Source: Mayfieldus sp963841445 (GTDB taxonomy: Bacteria; Actinomycetota; Thermoleophilia; Solirubrobacterales; 70-9). From it: 64,000 nucleotides of DNA. The stretch is from NCBI GenBank assembly GCA_963841445.1, contig CAWJCP010000002.1:1240001-1304000 (forward strand), written 5' to 3'. Below, in pieces: positions 24,747-33,660 of the stretch. How positions within the stretch are numbered: position 1 is the stretch's first letter; every line of letters begins with the position of its first letter. The position numbers and the translations under genes were made by a program. The notes beneath the pieces were generated by a model. The model was given only the letters and a program-made list of their open reading frames with translations, did not search any database and was not told the DNA's origin.

Positions 24747-25672
24747 TGGCGGTGGCGCGGCGGCCCTGCGGCTCGGCCGCGGAACCACCGGCAAAGGCTG
24801 CGCAGGGCTCGTTGGGACGCCATCGAGGCCGTGACTTCCTTCAGGCGTTCTGGAACCGCGCCTATCGCGAGAACATCACCGGGCTCTCGGCGATGGTCGC
24901 TTACAACCTGATGCTGGCCGTCTTCCCCTTCGTGCTCCTGGTCCTCTTCTTCTTCGGTCTCTTCCTCAGCAACCCGAACATCGAGAACAACATCCTCCTC
25001 GATCTCCAGCGTCTGTTTCCAAACGTCGAGCAGGGAACGCTCACCGACATCCTGCACCGGGTGCGCGCCAACTCGACCACGATCGGGATCGTCGCCGCGA
25101 TCGGCTCGCTCTGGATCGGCGCCTCGTTCTGGGGCGCGATGGACACCGCCTTCTGCCGCATCTATCACGTCGAGTGCCGCGGCTGGATCGAGCAGAAGCG
25201 ATTCTCGTTCGTGATGCTGATCGTGGTGATGCTGTTTCTGGCCGCCAGCGTCGCTCTGCCGACCGTGGAAGGGGCACTGGTCACGAGCACCGACGACCTC
25301 CCGTTCGGGCTATCGGAGATTCGCGGCTTCGAGAACCTGCTCCTGATTGGAGCCGCGCTCTCGGTCACCTTCGGGATCTTCTGCGTGATCTTCTGGGCGG
25401 TTCCGAAGGGGCACATGCCGTGGAGCGCGGTCTGGCCTGGATCGCTCTTCGTGACCGCCACGACAGGGCTTGCGAACTGGGCCTTCCCGTTCTATCTCTC
25501 GAACGTCTCCAGCCTGAGCCGATTCGGCTCCACGCTCGGCTTCGTGCTGATCGCGCTGCTCTGGTTCTACGCCCTCAGTCTCGCGATCATGGCGGGCGCC
25601 GTGATCAACGCACTGCGCCACGAGCTCCATGACACCGGCTCGCTTCGCGAGGTGAGCTCTCTGCAAGCCTGA
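24746..25672 (+). CDS. YihY/virulence factor BrkB family membrane protein
   Basis: 308-residue inner-membrane protein with about six transmembrane helices. Family features: FWNRAYRENITGLSAMVAYN, LMLAVFPFVLLVLFFFGLFL, ASFWGAMDTAFCRIYHVE and LIALLWFYALSLAIMAGAVI. Once annotated as ribonuclease BN, but its role is unknown. ATG at 24746 overlaps the preceding stop by one base. Confidence 0.9.
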   Translation: MAVARRPCGSAAEPPAKAAQGSLGRHRGRDFLQAFWNRAYRENITGLSAMVAYNLMLAVFPFVLLVLFFFGLFLSNPNIENNILLDLQRLFPNVEQGTLTDILHRVRANSTTIGIVAAIGSLWIGASFWGAMDTAFCRIYHVECRGWIEQKRFSFVMLIVVMLFLAASVALPTVEGALVTSTDDLPFGLSEIRGFENLLLIGAALSVTFGIFCVIFWAVPKGHMPWSAVWPGSLFVTATTGLANWAFPFYLSNVSSLSRFGSTLGFVLIALLWFYALSLAIMAGAVINALRHELHDTGSLREVSSLQA

Positions 25673-25675
25673 GCC

Positions 25676-26326
25676 TTGCCGGCGCCACCGCCACAGACGC
25701 GACGCGGGGCGCCGATCCGGGTGCGGATCCTTCCCGAGCGCCAGTCACAGCTCGTCGATCCGACCGGGCCGCTCGGCTCGGTTCAGGAAGCCGAGATGAC
25801 GGTCGAGCCGGAGCTGCTGGAGCGGATCTGGCAACCGCTCTACCTGGAGCGCTTGGCGCACTCCTACTGGCGCTACCTGCGCCGCATCTCGCTGGGGCTG
25901 GTGCGCGTCGCCTATGCCCGCGACGCCCGCAGCGTCGTCCTGGTCAGCCGCCGGCTCGTCCTGCTGCGCTTCCGGCCGCCGATCTACGACACCGGGCGAG
26001 ACTTCGGCCAGGTGACCTGGCCGATCGAGCGCGGCCTGCTGGTCGCTGCGAAGGGGCGCGGGCACCTGCGGATCGCGGTGCGCCGGCTCGCCTCCGATGA
26101 CCCACCCCCCCACCCCGGCCTGGGCCGGGTGCAGGTCCGAGCCGAGGTGGAGAACTTCTATCCGCTGCTGCGTGGCCGGGGACCGTTCTCGCGCCTCGGG
26201 GCGCGCATCTACGCGGCAACACAACTGCGAATCCACGTCCTCGTGACGCGCGGCTTTCTGCGCTCGCTCGCGACGCTCGACGTCTCTCCGGGCGAAGCAG
26301 GGCCGGCGACGCGGAGCACGGATTAG
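25676..26326 (+). CDS. Uncharacterised protein (216 aa)
   Basis: No recognised family. The sequence after residue ~40 (WQPLYLERLAHSYWRYLRRI, RDARSVVLVSRRLVLLRFRP, ENFYPLLRGRGPFSRLGARI) is basic and may contact membrane or nucleic acid. The frame opens with a TTG at 25676, three bases after the YihY stop; an ATG at 25796 would give a shorter protein starting MTVEPELLERIW. The stop overlaps the stop of the convergent gene in TTAG. Confidence 0.65.
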   Translation: MPAPPPQTRRGAPIRVRILPERQSQLVDPTGPLGSVQEAEMTVEPELLERIWQPLYLERLAHSYWRYLRRISLGLVRVAYARDARSVVLVSRRLVLLRFRPPIYDTGRDFGQVTWPIERGLLVAAKGRGHLRIAVRRLASDDPPPHPGLGRVQVRAEVENFYPLLRGRGPFSRLGARIYAATQLRIHVLVTRGFLRSLATLDVSPGEAGPATRSTD

Positions 26327-27225
26327 CCGGGCCGCTCCGAGAGCGCCCGGCGCATCGCCTCGTCGAGCGGCGTCGGCTCGACGTCGAAGAGCTCGTCTGC
26401 GGAGCGATCCCGGACCACTGTCTCGGTCGCGAGGCCCTCGATCAACGGGCGCGCGACCCCGGCGTCGACCGGCGTCACCAGCCCGATCCAGAGCGAGGAG
26501 AGGCCCGGGGTCAGCGCCGGGACCGTGATCCGCAGCGGCGGCCGGCGTCCCATCACCTCGGCCAGGGTGTCCATCATCCCGCCGTACGTCGTCACCTCCG
26601 GCCCGCCTATCTGGAGCTCCCGCCCGGACGCCCGCACCTCCCCTGCAGCCTCCAGGTATGCGATCACGTCGTCGATCGCGATCGGCTGGGTCCTGGTGCT
26701 GGTCCAGCGCGGGGTGACCATCACCGGAAGGCGGCGGACCAGGTAGAGCATGGTTCGAAACGACTCGCTGCCGGCGCCGATCACGGCGGCGGCCCGAAAG
26801 TAGGTCACTTCGACATTGCCGTCGATCAGCGCCTCCGCCGTCTGATGACGGCTGCGCAGGTGCTCGGAGCCCTCGCCGAGCCCGCCCAGATAAACGATTC
26901 GCCCGACTCCGGCGGCCTCGGCGGCGGCGCGAAAGTTGGCCGCCGCACGACGGTCGCGCTCCGCATACCCCGAGCCCGATCCACGACCCATCGAGTGGAC
27001 CAGGTAGTAGGCGATCGGCGCTCCCTCAAGCGCGGGCGCCAAGGAAGCGGGCTCGAGCACGTCGGCGCGGCGGACCTCGCAGCCCCGTTCGGCGAGGTCG
27101 GCGGCCCGCTGCGGACTGCGGACCAGCGCCCGCACCGGGCGGCCCCGCTCGATCAAACGGCGGGCGAGGAGGTTCCCGATGTAACCCGTCGCGCCGGCGA
27201 CAGCGATCGGTCGACTCTCGCCCAT
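26323..27225 (-). CDS. NAD(P)-binding epimerase-like protein (atypical SDR, NmrA-like)
   Basis: 300 residues with the N-terminal dinucleotide motif VAGATGYIGNLLARRLIERG, strand REGCEVRRADVLEP-type region and IAYYLVHSMGRGSGSGYAER. Members of this group (YbjT-like) are putative NAD(P)H-binding oxidoreductases or sensors of unknown substrate. ATG at 27225 is chosen because the Rossmann motif begins seven residues later. It lies 10 bases after the glpX stop on the same strand. Confidence 0.82.
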   Translation of the reverse strand: MGESRPIAVAGATGYIGNLLARRLIERGRPVRALVRSPQRAADLAERGCEVRRADVLEPASLAPALEGAPIAYYLVHSMGRGSGSGYAERDRRAAANFRAAAEAAGVGRIVYLGGLGEGSEHLRSRHQTAEALIDGNVEVTYFRAAAVIGAGSESFRTMLYLVRRLPVMVTPRWTSTRTQPIAIDDVIAYLEAAGEVRASGRELQIGGPEVTTYGGMMDTLAEVMGRRPPLRITVPALTPGLSSLWIGLVTPVDAGVARPLIEGLATETVVRDRSADELFDVEPTPLDEAMRRALSERPG

Positions 27226-27235
27226 GGGCCGGCTG

Positions 27236-28255
27236 CTAGCCGTAGATCTCGCTGCCGGTGATCTCGCGCAGTTTCGCGCGGTCGTGGCGCGCCTGCACCG
27301 TGCGAACGGTCCCCGACCGCGAGCGCATGACCAGCGACTCGGTGGTCGCGTGACCACCGCCGGTGTAACGGACGCCGTTGAGCAGCTCGCCGTCGGTGAC
27401 GCCGGTGGCCGCGAAGAAGACGTCGCCGCCGCCGATCAGCCGGCCGACGTCAAGGACCTCCTCGATGTCGTAGCCGGCCTTCACGGCCGCCCCGCGCTCG
27501 GCCTCGTCGCGCGGCCAGAGGCGGCCCAGCAGCTCGCCGCCGAGGCACTTGATCGCGGCGGCCGAGAGGACTCCCTCGGGGGTGCCGCCGATGCCCCAGA
27601 GCAGGTCGACCCCGCGACTCTCGCTGACCGCCTGCAGCGCCGCCGAGACGTCGCCGTCACTGATGAAGCGGATGCGGGCGCCGAGCGCGCGGATTCGCGC
27701 GATCATCTCCTCGTGGCGCTCGCGGTCGAGCATCACGATCGTGACGTCGCCGACCCCGCCGCCCTTTCGCTCCGCGACCCGGCGGACAACGTCCTCCAGC
27801 GGGTCGTCAAGGCTGAGGCAGTCGGCGACCGCCGGTCCGCCGGCGAGCTTCTCCATGTAGACGCAGGGGCCAGGGTCGAACATCGAGCCCCGCTCGGCGA
27901 GCGCGATCACCGCCAGCGCCGCCGGCTGGCCGCGGGCGGTGAGCGTCGTCCCCTCGAGCGGGTCGACGGCGATGTCGACGCGCGGCGGGCTTCCGTCGCC
28001 GATGCTCTCGCCGTTGTAGAGCATCGGCGCCTCGTCCTTCTCGCCCTCGCCGATCACCACCAGCCCGTCCATCGGGACCGTCTGCATCATCAGCCGCATC
28101 GCGTCGACCGCAGCCTGGTCGGCAGACTTCTTGTCGCCGCGGCCGACCCAGCGCGCCGCCGCCAGGGCGGCGGCCTCGGTCACCCGCACCAGCTCGATCG
28201 CCAGGTTGCGGTCCGGCTTGCTGCCGGAGCGAACGTCTTGCGAGATCACGCCCAT
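27236..28255 (-). CDS. glpX: Class II fructose-1,6-bisphosphatase
   Basis: Dephosphorylates fructose 1,6-bisphosphate in gluconeogenesis. The 339-residue protein has VTEAAALAAARWVGRGDKKS, VVIGEGEKDEAPMLYNGE and DIAVDPLEGTTLTARGQP, which bind metal and phosphate, and GVGDVTIVMLDRERHEEMIA. This is the usual and often only FBPase of actinobacteria. Together with the fatty-acid genes it fits growth on acetyl-CoA-yielding substrates. Confidence 0.95.
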   Translation of the reverse strand: MGVISQDVRSGSKPDRNLAIELVRVTEAAALAAARWVGRGDKKSADQAAVDAMRLMMQTVPMDGLVVIGEGEKDEAPMLYNGESIGDGSPPRVDIAVDPLEGTTLTARGQPAALAVIALAERGSMFDPGPCVYMEKLAGGPAVADCLSLDDPLEDVVRRVAERKGGGVGDVTIVMLDRERHEEMIARIRALGARIRFISDGDVSAALQAVSESRGVDLLWGIGGTPEGVLSAAAIKCLGGELLGRLWPRDEAERGAAVKAGYDIEEVLDVGRLIGGGDVFFAATGVTDGELLNGVRYTGGGHATTESLVMRSRSGTVRTVQARHDRAKLREITGSEIYG

Positions 28256-28294
28256 CCCGCCAGAGGCTAGTGATCGCGACCCGAACGAGGTCGC

Positions 28295-28798
28295 TCAGAA
28301 GGTGGCGGGCGGTTTTCGCTCCGCCCCGCCGCCGGACTCCAGGGAGCGCAACGCGCCGGCGATCGTCATGCCGATGCCGGCGAGGGTCGCCAGCACGTAG
28401 CCGTAGCTGAGGCTGACCCCGAACTGGGCGCTGCCGCCGGGCTTCTGGATCAGCCCGTTGTAGCCGGCCAGCACGATCACCGCCAGGCCGACGGTCATCG
28501 TGAACTCGCCGGTCGGGTACTTGCCACGCTGCGAGGTGAGCACGAAGTAGGTGAGGATGATCGGGGCGGCGACCGCGGCTAGAAAGAGCCAGCGGTTGAT
28601 CGGGAAGGTCTCCCAGGCGCTGCAGCTGAAGTTTCCGGTCCCGCAGACCCAGGCGTTCTGCTGGACCCGCTGCGGGGTGTCGGTGAGCGTGAACCACTCG
28701 AGAAAGATGCTGACCAGCAAAAGCAGCGCCGAGCCGACCCCGAGCAGCTCGATCCCCCCCACCCGCATCTCTTTCTGCTCGCCGACCCGCGACTCCAC
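28295..28798 (-). CDS. Four-helix membrane protein, uncharacterised
   Basis: 167 residues with four hydrophobic segments (LLGVGSALLLLVSIFLEWF, WLFLAAVAAPIILTYFVLT, FTMTVGLAVIVLAGYNGLI, GYVLATLAGIGMTIAGALR). The extracytoplasmic loop has two cysteines (WVCGTGNFSCSAW). The pattern recurs in actinobacterial membrane proteins of unknown role. It ends 39 bases before the glpX start. Confidence 0.75.
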   Translation of the reverse strand: MESRVGEQKEMRVGGIELLGVGSALLLLVSIFLEWFTLTDTPQRVQQNAWVCGTGNFSCSAWETFPINRWLFLAAVAAPIILTYFVLTSQRGKYPTGEFTMTVGLAVIVLAGYNGLIQKPGGSAQFGVSLSYGYVLATLAGIGMTIAGALRSLESGGGAERKPPATF

Positions 28799-28877
28799 GG
28801 CGCGAGCCTATCCGATGTGGATCACCCCGATTGAGCTATAGGGTCCCGCCGATGAGCGCGAGCCGGTCAGCCCGAGC

Positions 28878-29807
28878 ATGAGCCGCTGGGGGCTGACGCT
28901 GCCGCTTCCGACCCTGCCGCTCGCCGAGCACGAGGAGCTCGTCAAGCGCGCCGAGGCCTGCGGCTACACCGACCTCTGGACCGGCGAGACCAACGGGCCG
29001 GACGGCTTCACGCCGCTAGCGCTCGCCTCAACCTGGACCGAGCGGATCCGGCTCGGCACCGGGATCGTCGGCGTCATGACCCGGGGGCCGGCGCTGCTCG
29101 CGCAGCAGGCGGCGGCTCTGGCAGACGCCTCCGGCGGTCGCTTCGTGCTCGGCATCGGCGCCTCCTCGGACCGCATCGTCTCGGGCTGGAACGCGATGGA
29201 CTTCTCACGCCCGCTCTCGCGGGTCTCGGAGTCGGTCGACTTCCTGCGCACGGCGCTCGATGGAGAGCGCACCGAGACCGGCTTCAAGCTCGAGCAGGCG
29301 CCGACCGAGCGGGTGCCGATCGTGCTCGCGGCGCTGCGCGGCAAGATGCTGCGCCTCGCGGTCGAGAAGGGCGACGGCGCGTTCAGCAACTACCTGCCGC
29401 TGGCGGGACTGCCGCAGGTCGTCGAGCAGCTCGAGGGCGCCCCCGACGGCTTTGAGCTGCTCTGCCGCTTCTTCTGCCTGCCGGGCGAGCGTGAGCAGGT
29501 CGAGCCGTTGGCGCGCTTCATGCTCGCCTCCTACGGGACCGTGCCCGTCTACGCCAACTTCTTCCGCTGGCTCGGCTACGGAGAGCAGATCGAGGAGATG
29601 TGCGAGGCATGGGCCGGGCGCGATCGCGAGCGCGCGATCGCCGCCGCCCCCTGGGAGCTGATCGAGGAGGCTTTCATCCTCGGCTCGCCGGAGCAGATGA
29701 AGGAGCGGCTCGCGCGCTTCGTCGAGGGCGGCGTGACGCTGCCGATCCTGACCCCGATCACGACGCCGGACCGCTTTGGCGAGCTGATCGAGGCGCTGGC
29801 GCCATAG
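28878..29807 (+). CDS. LLM-class F420-dependent oxidoreductase
   Basis: Luciferase-like TIM-barrel oxidoreductase, 309 residues. The N-terminal GLTLPLPTLPLAEHEELVKR, DLWTGETNGPDGFTPLALAS, IRLGTGIVGVMTRGPALLAQ and GGRFVLGIGASSDRIV follow the TIGR03841/F420-type pattern. Such enzymes use the deazaflavin F420 in actinobacteria; the substrate is unknown. ATG at 28878. Confidence 0.88.
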   Translation: MSRWGLTLPLPTLPLAEHEELVKRAEACGYTDLWTGETNGPDGFTPLALASTWTERIRLGTGIVGVMTRGPALLAQQAAALADASGGRFVLGIGASSDRIVSGWNAMDFSRPLSRVSESVDFLRTALDGERTETGFKLEQAPTERVPIVLAALRGKMLRLAVEKGDGAFSNYLPLAGLPQVVEQLEGAPDGFELLCRFFCLPGEREQVEPLARFMLASYGTVPVYANFFRWLGYGEQIEEMCEAWAGRDRERAIAAAPWELIEEAFILGSPEQMKERLARFVEGGVTLPILTPITTPDRFGELIEALAP

Positions 29808-29814
29808 GCGTGAG

Positions 29815-29866
29815 GCCGCGAAACTAAGTGGAGCGGCAGATGCATGTCAGGCGGCCGTAGGCCGCC
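29815..29866 (+). repeat. Two-hairpin dispersed repeat (copy C)
   Basis: GCCGC-13 nt-GCGGC (29815-29837) followed by GGCGGCC-GTA-GGCCGCC (29850-29866) and then CGCAAGTTATTCA. Copy D at 52612-52672, on the opposite strand, matches it almost base for base, including the linker AGA-GCATGTCA. It lies between convergent genes, just before the egtD stop. Confidence 0.88.
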
Positions 29867-29881
29867 GCAAGTTATTCAGCG

Positions 29882-30838
29882 TCAGCCGATCCCCCGGGCG
29901 AGCGAGAGCGCGTAGAGCCCTTCGGCGTCGGTCCACCAGTCGGTCAGCTCAAGACCGGCCTCCGCGTAGATCCCCTCGAGGCCCGGGCGGGCGAACTTGG
30001 TCGAGATCTCGGTCCGCATCTCCTCGCCGGCCGAGAAGGCGGCCATGAGGTCCAAATCGGTCAGGTTCACCACCTGGTTGGTCAGCGAGCGCAGCCTGAT
30101 GTCGACCCAGAGGTTCTCGGCGTCCCAGCGGGCGACGTGCTCGAAGCGCTCGGGGTCGAAATCGGCGCCCAGCTCATGGTTGAGGACCTCGAGCACGTTC
30201 TTGTTGAAGGCCGCGGTGACGCCCTGAGGGTCGTTGTAGGCGGCCTCCAGGGTCACGCGGTCCTTGACCAGGTCGGTGCCGAGCAGGAAGCGGTCCTCCG
30301 GACCGAGCAGGTTCGCGATCCGGCGCAGGAAACCGGCTCTCTGCTGGGGCGCGAAGTTGCCGATCGTCCCACCGAGCAGCGCGATCACCCGCGGCGCCGC
30401 GACCGGGATCCGCTCCAGGTCAAGCTCGAAGTCGCAGACCAGGCCGCGGATCGAGACGCAGTCGTACTGGGATGCGATTCCCTTCGCGGTCGCGTGCGTG
30501 ATCTGCTCCGAGATGTCGACCGGGCAATAGGTCTCCAGGGAACCGGCCGCGAGCATTGCGTCGAGCAGAACCCTCGTCTTCTCCGCCGACCCAGAGCCGA
30601 GCTCGATCAGGGTCGCGGGGGAATTGGCCGCCGCGCAGATCTCCGCCGACCGATGCTCGAGGATCTCGCGCTCGCAACGGGTCGGGTAGTACTCGGGCAG
30701 CCGAGTGATCTGCTCGAAGAGCTCGGAGCCGCGACTGTCGTAGAAGTAGCGCGGCGAGAGCTCTTTGAAGGGTCGGGTCAGGCCGGCGCGCACGTCGGCG
30801 GCCATCCCGGAAAGGGGGCCACCCGGAGGCAGGCGCAC
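29882..30838 (-). CDS. egtD: L-histidine N-alpha-methyltransferase
   Basis: Trimethylates histidine to hercynine, the first step of ergothioneine synthesis. The 318-residue protein has YFYDSRGSELFEQITRLPEY and YPTRCEREIL, the SAM motif LIELGSGSAEKTR (near residues 77-89), CPVDISEQ and LLGGTIGNFAPQQRAGFLR, all diagnostic of EgtD. The start is a GTG, the first usable codon after an in-frame stop. It follows egtB on the same strand by 83 bases. Confidence 0.93.
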   Translation of the reverse strand: MRLPPGGPLSGMAADVRAGLTRPFKELSPRYFYDSRGSELFEQITRLPEYYPTRCEREILEHRSAEICAAANSPATLIELGSGSAEKTRVLLDAMLAAGSLETYCPVDISEQITHATAKGIASQYDCVSIRGLVCDFELDLERIPVAAPRVIALLGGTIGNFAPQQRAGFLRRIANLLGPEDRFLLGTDLVKDRVTLEAAYNDPQGVTAAFNKNVLEVLNHELGADFDPERFEHVARWDAENLWVDIRLRSLTNQVVNLTDLDLMAAFSAGEEMRTEISTKFARPGLEGIYAEAGLELTDWWTDAEGLYALSLARGIG

Positions 30839-30921
30839 CTCGACGCTGACGCGGTCGGCAATTGTCGGGCCGGGTTCGATCAGAGCTCCATCCGTCTAAC
30901 GGAGCTGGAAGCGCCTTCGGT

Positions 30922-32155
30922 TCACTCGGCGTCCTTGACGCAGCGCAGGCCGGCGAAGATCTGGCGCCGCTCCGGCAGGTCCCAGTTGCGGAAGCTGGGC
31001 CTGATCACGTCGCGACTGGTCGCCCAGGCGCCCCCGCGAAGCACCTTGTGCTCGCTGCCGAAGAAGACCTGCGAGTACTCCGGATACGGATACGGCTCGA
31101 AGCCCGGGTAGGCGAGGAAGTCGGAGCAGGTCCACTCCCAGACGTCGCCGAGCATCTGGACGGCCCCGGAGCTCGCTGGCGGCGTCCCCGTAGGCGCCGG
31201 CGGGAGCGGTGCCGAAGCCGAGCTGATCGAGGTTTGCGCGCTCGCGGTCGCTGCCCGCCGCTGCAGCCTCCCACTCCTGCTCGGTCGGGAGGCGCTTGCC
31301 GGCCCAGCGGGCGAAGGCTTCGGCCTGATGCCAGGAGACGTGGACGACCGGATGGGCCGGGTCGACGGGCTCGGTGCGCCCCATCGTCGTCCGCGCCCAG
31401 CCCTCACCGTCGCGGCTCCAGTACAGAGGCGGCTCGGCGCCTGTCTCCTCGATGAAGCTTGCGAACGCGGCATTGGTCACCGGGGCGCGGTCGATCCAGA
31501 ACGGCGCCAGCTCGACCTCGTGGCGGCGGCGCTCGTTGTCGTAGGCGAATCCCGTCGCGGGGGCGCCGATCTCGTGCTCGCCGCCTTCGACCAGGACCAT
31601 CTTTCCCGCCGCCGCCGCTTCGCGCCCGGGGGCGGCGGGGTCACTGGTGGATTCGCCTGTCTCTTGGACGGGCCAGCGCTCGACCGGCTCGTAGCGCTCC
31701 ACCATCTGCAGCAGCTGCAGCATCGTCTCGTTGTGCTGCTGCTCGTGCGCGAGCAGCATCTCGTAGACGAATCCGTCGCGCAGCAGCGGGTCGTCGGCAC
31801 GGTCGAGCTCGACCTCCTCGAGGACCTCGAGGGTGCGCTCGCGAACCTCGTCGAGATAGTCGCGAAGCTCGTCGTCGCGCAGGATCGGCAGCTCGCCGCG
31901 GGTCTTGCGCGGGTTCTCGATCGCATCGTAGAAGCGCCCCAGCTCGCCGTGCAGCGGCTCGCGGCCGCCGATCGTCTGCACCAGCCAAAGCTCCTCGAAG
32001 TTGGCGATGTGGCCGAGGTCCCAGATCAGCGGGCTGAGAATCGGCGAGTAGACGCGGTTGAGCTGCTCGACGTCCAGCGGCTCGATCAGGAGCAGGGTAC
32101 GCTCGCGCGCCTCCTGCAGCCGGGTGGCGATCCCCTCCTTGGTGCTGGCGGTCAC
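30922..32155 (-). CDS. egtB: Ergothioneine sulfoxide synthase EgtB (frameshifted near 31174)
   Basis: Non-heme iron enzyme that joins hercynine to a thiol donor with oxygen. The DinB-like N-terminal domain carries the iron ligands in WDLGHIANFEE (H49) and HEQQHNET (H137, H141); the FGE-sulfatase domain has FWIDRAPVTNAAFASFIEET, HPVVHVSWHQAEAFARWAGK and RLPTEQEWEAAAAG. After GAYGDAAS the frame must change by one base near 31174 to continue SGAVQMLGDVWEWTCSDF to RCVKDAE. The joined length is ~411, as expected. GTG start at 32155. No egtA, egtC or egtE is seen in the window. Confidence 0.9.
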
Positions 32156-32278
32156 CTCGGGAGCGATACCCGAACCCTATAGCGCGAACCTTGCCGGGCC
32201 CTAACGCCGGCGCGAGGCGCTCTTGTCGCGGTATGCGAGACAAAGGCGCCCCGCGGGCTCAGGTCATAAGGTGGCCCG

Positions 32279-33050
32279 ATGAAGATCGAGGGCACCGGAG
32301 CACTGGTCGCCGGCGGCGCCTCCGGCCTCGGGGCCGCCACCGCACGGGCCCTGCACGGGGCGGGGGCGAGCGTCGTGATCGCCGACCTCAACGCCGAGCT
32401 CGGCGAGGAGCTTGCCGGCGAGCTCGGCGAGCGCGCCAGCTTCGCCGAGGCCGACGTCACCGACGCCGATGCCGTCGCGGCGGCGGTCGAGACGGCGTGC
32501 CGCAGAGGCCGAGGGCGGGCTGCGGATCTCGATCTGCTGCGCCGGGGTCGGCTGGGTCGGACGCGTCGCCGGCAAGGACGGTCCGCACGACCTCGAGATC
32601 TACCGCAAGGTGATCGAGGTCAACCTGATCGGGACCTTCAACGTGCTGCGGCTCGCCTGCGACGCGATGAACGCGAACGACCCCGACGCGGGAGACGAGC
32701 GCGGCGTTTGCGTCAACACCGCCTCGATCGCCGCCTTCGACGGCCAGATCGGCCAGATCGCCTACTCGTCCTCGAAGGGCGGCGTGGTCGGGATGACCTT
32801 GCCGGCTGCGCGCGACATGGCCTCGCGCGGGATCCGGGTCGCGACGATCGCACCGGGCACCTTCGACACCCCGATGCTGGCCGCGCTGCCGCAGGAGCGC
32901 CGCGACGCGCTTGCCGCCGGGATCCCGTTCCCGAGCCGCCTCGGTAAGCCCGAGGAGTACGCATCGCTGGCGCTCGAGATCGTCGCCAACCCGATGATCA
33001 ACGGCGAGACGATCCGGCTCGACGGCGCGCTGCGGATGCCGCCGCGCTGA
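32279..33050 (+). CDS. Short-chain dehydrogenase/reductase (frameshifted near 32498)
   Basis: NAD(P)-dependent SDR. The cofactor motif GGASGLGAATARAL is near residue 12; the catalytic part (NTASIAAFDGQIGQIAYSSS followed by KGGVVGMTLPAARDMASRGI, with YxxxK) lies in another frame. One surplus base near 32498 joins ETA to AAEAEGGLRISICCAG, giving ~256 residues similar to 3-hydroxyacyl-CoA dehydrogenase type 2 enzymes. The substrate is inferred only. Its last ~70 bases are duplicated at 33573-33642. Confidence 0.85.
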
Positions 33051-33056
33051 GACGCC

Positions 33057-33491
33057 ATGCAGCTCGGGTTTCTGATCCTCTCGGACTATGCGGAAGCGCT
33101 GAACGGCAAGCTGTACGCGATGGGAGCCGGCTGGAACATGCTGCGCCTCCCGCAGATCCCCCAGGAGTGGGGCTTCTCGATCGCCTTCGGCATCGACGTC
33201 CCCTGGGCCGAGACGAATCGCCGCCACACGCTTTCCCTGCGAATCGAGGACCCTGACGGCGAGGCGCTTGGCGAGTTCTCGATCGAATTCGAAGCCGGGC
33301 GTCCTCCCGGTGCGGTGGAAGGCCAGGATCAGCGGATAACCCTGGCGCTGCAAACCAGGCAGACCTTTACGACCGTTGGGCCGCACGCGGTGATCGTCGG
33401 GGTCGGCGAAGAGGAGATCGACCGCACCCGGTTCTACGTCCTCCAGGTTCCGCCCGAGATGCGGCCCCCGGAGGTACGTCCTTCAGGCTGA
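33057..33491 (+). CDS. DUF6941-like protein
   Basis: 144-residue protein beginning MQLGFLILSDYAEALNGKLY, then GAGWNMLRLPQIPQEWGFSI and THLSLRIEDPDG-type strands. This beta-rich pattern matches a family I know as DUF6941, of unknown function. ATG lies six bases after the SDR stop, so the two are co-transcribed. Confidence 0.75.
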   Translation: MQLGFLILSDYAEALNGKLYAMGAGWNMLRLPQIPQEWGFSIAFGIDVPWAETNRRHTLSLRIEDPDGEALGEFSIEFEAGRPPGAVEGQDQRITLALQTRQTFTTVGPHAVIVGVGEEEIDRTRFYVLQVPPEMRPPEVRPSG

Positions 33492-33530
33492 GGGCGCAAA
33501 TGAGGGGGCCCGTCACCCCGTCCCCTCGTC

Positions 33531-33642
33531 CTCCGGATCGATCCAGACGTCCTTCAGCCAGGGCGGCGGGATCGCCGCCAATCCGATGATCAACGGCGAG
33601 ACGATCCGCCTCGACGGCGCGTTGCGAATGCCGCCCCGCTAG
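33531..33642. repeat. Mosaic duplication of two neighbouring gene ends
   Basis: 33531-33575 (CTCCGGATCGATCCAGACGT and on) matches 34261-34305, the 3' end of the minus-strand gene at 34243, with few mismatches. 33573-33642 matches the last ~68 bases of the SDR gene (32983-33050), including ATCAACGGCGAGACGATCC and its stop. The rest of the 33492-33660 gap holds a weak GAGGGG/CCCCTC hairpin. Confidence 0.85.
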
Positions 33643-33660
33643 CTGTCCTGGGTGGCGGAC

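Noticed and set aside
24297..24794. Minus-strand frame of 165 codons upstream of the sigma gene
   Set aside because: It covers the sigma promoter and is antisense to the small gene before YihY; low-complexity composition.
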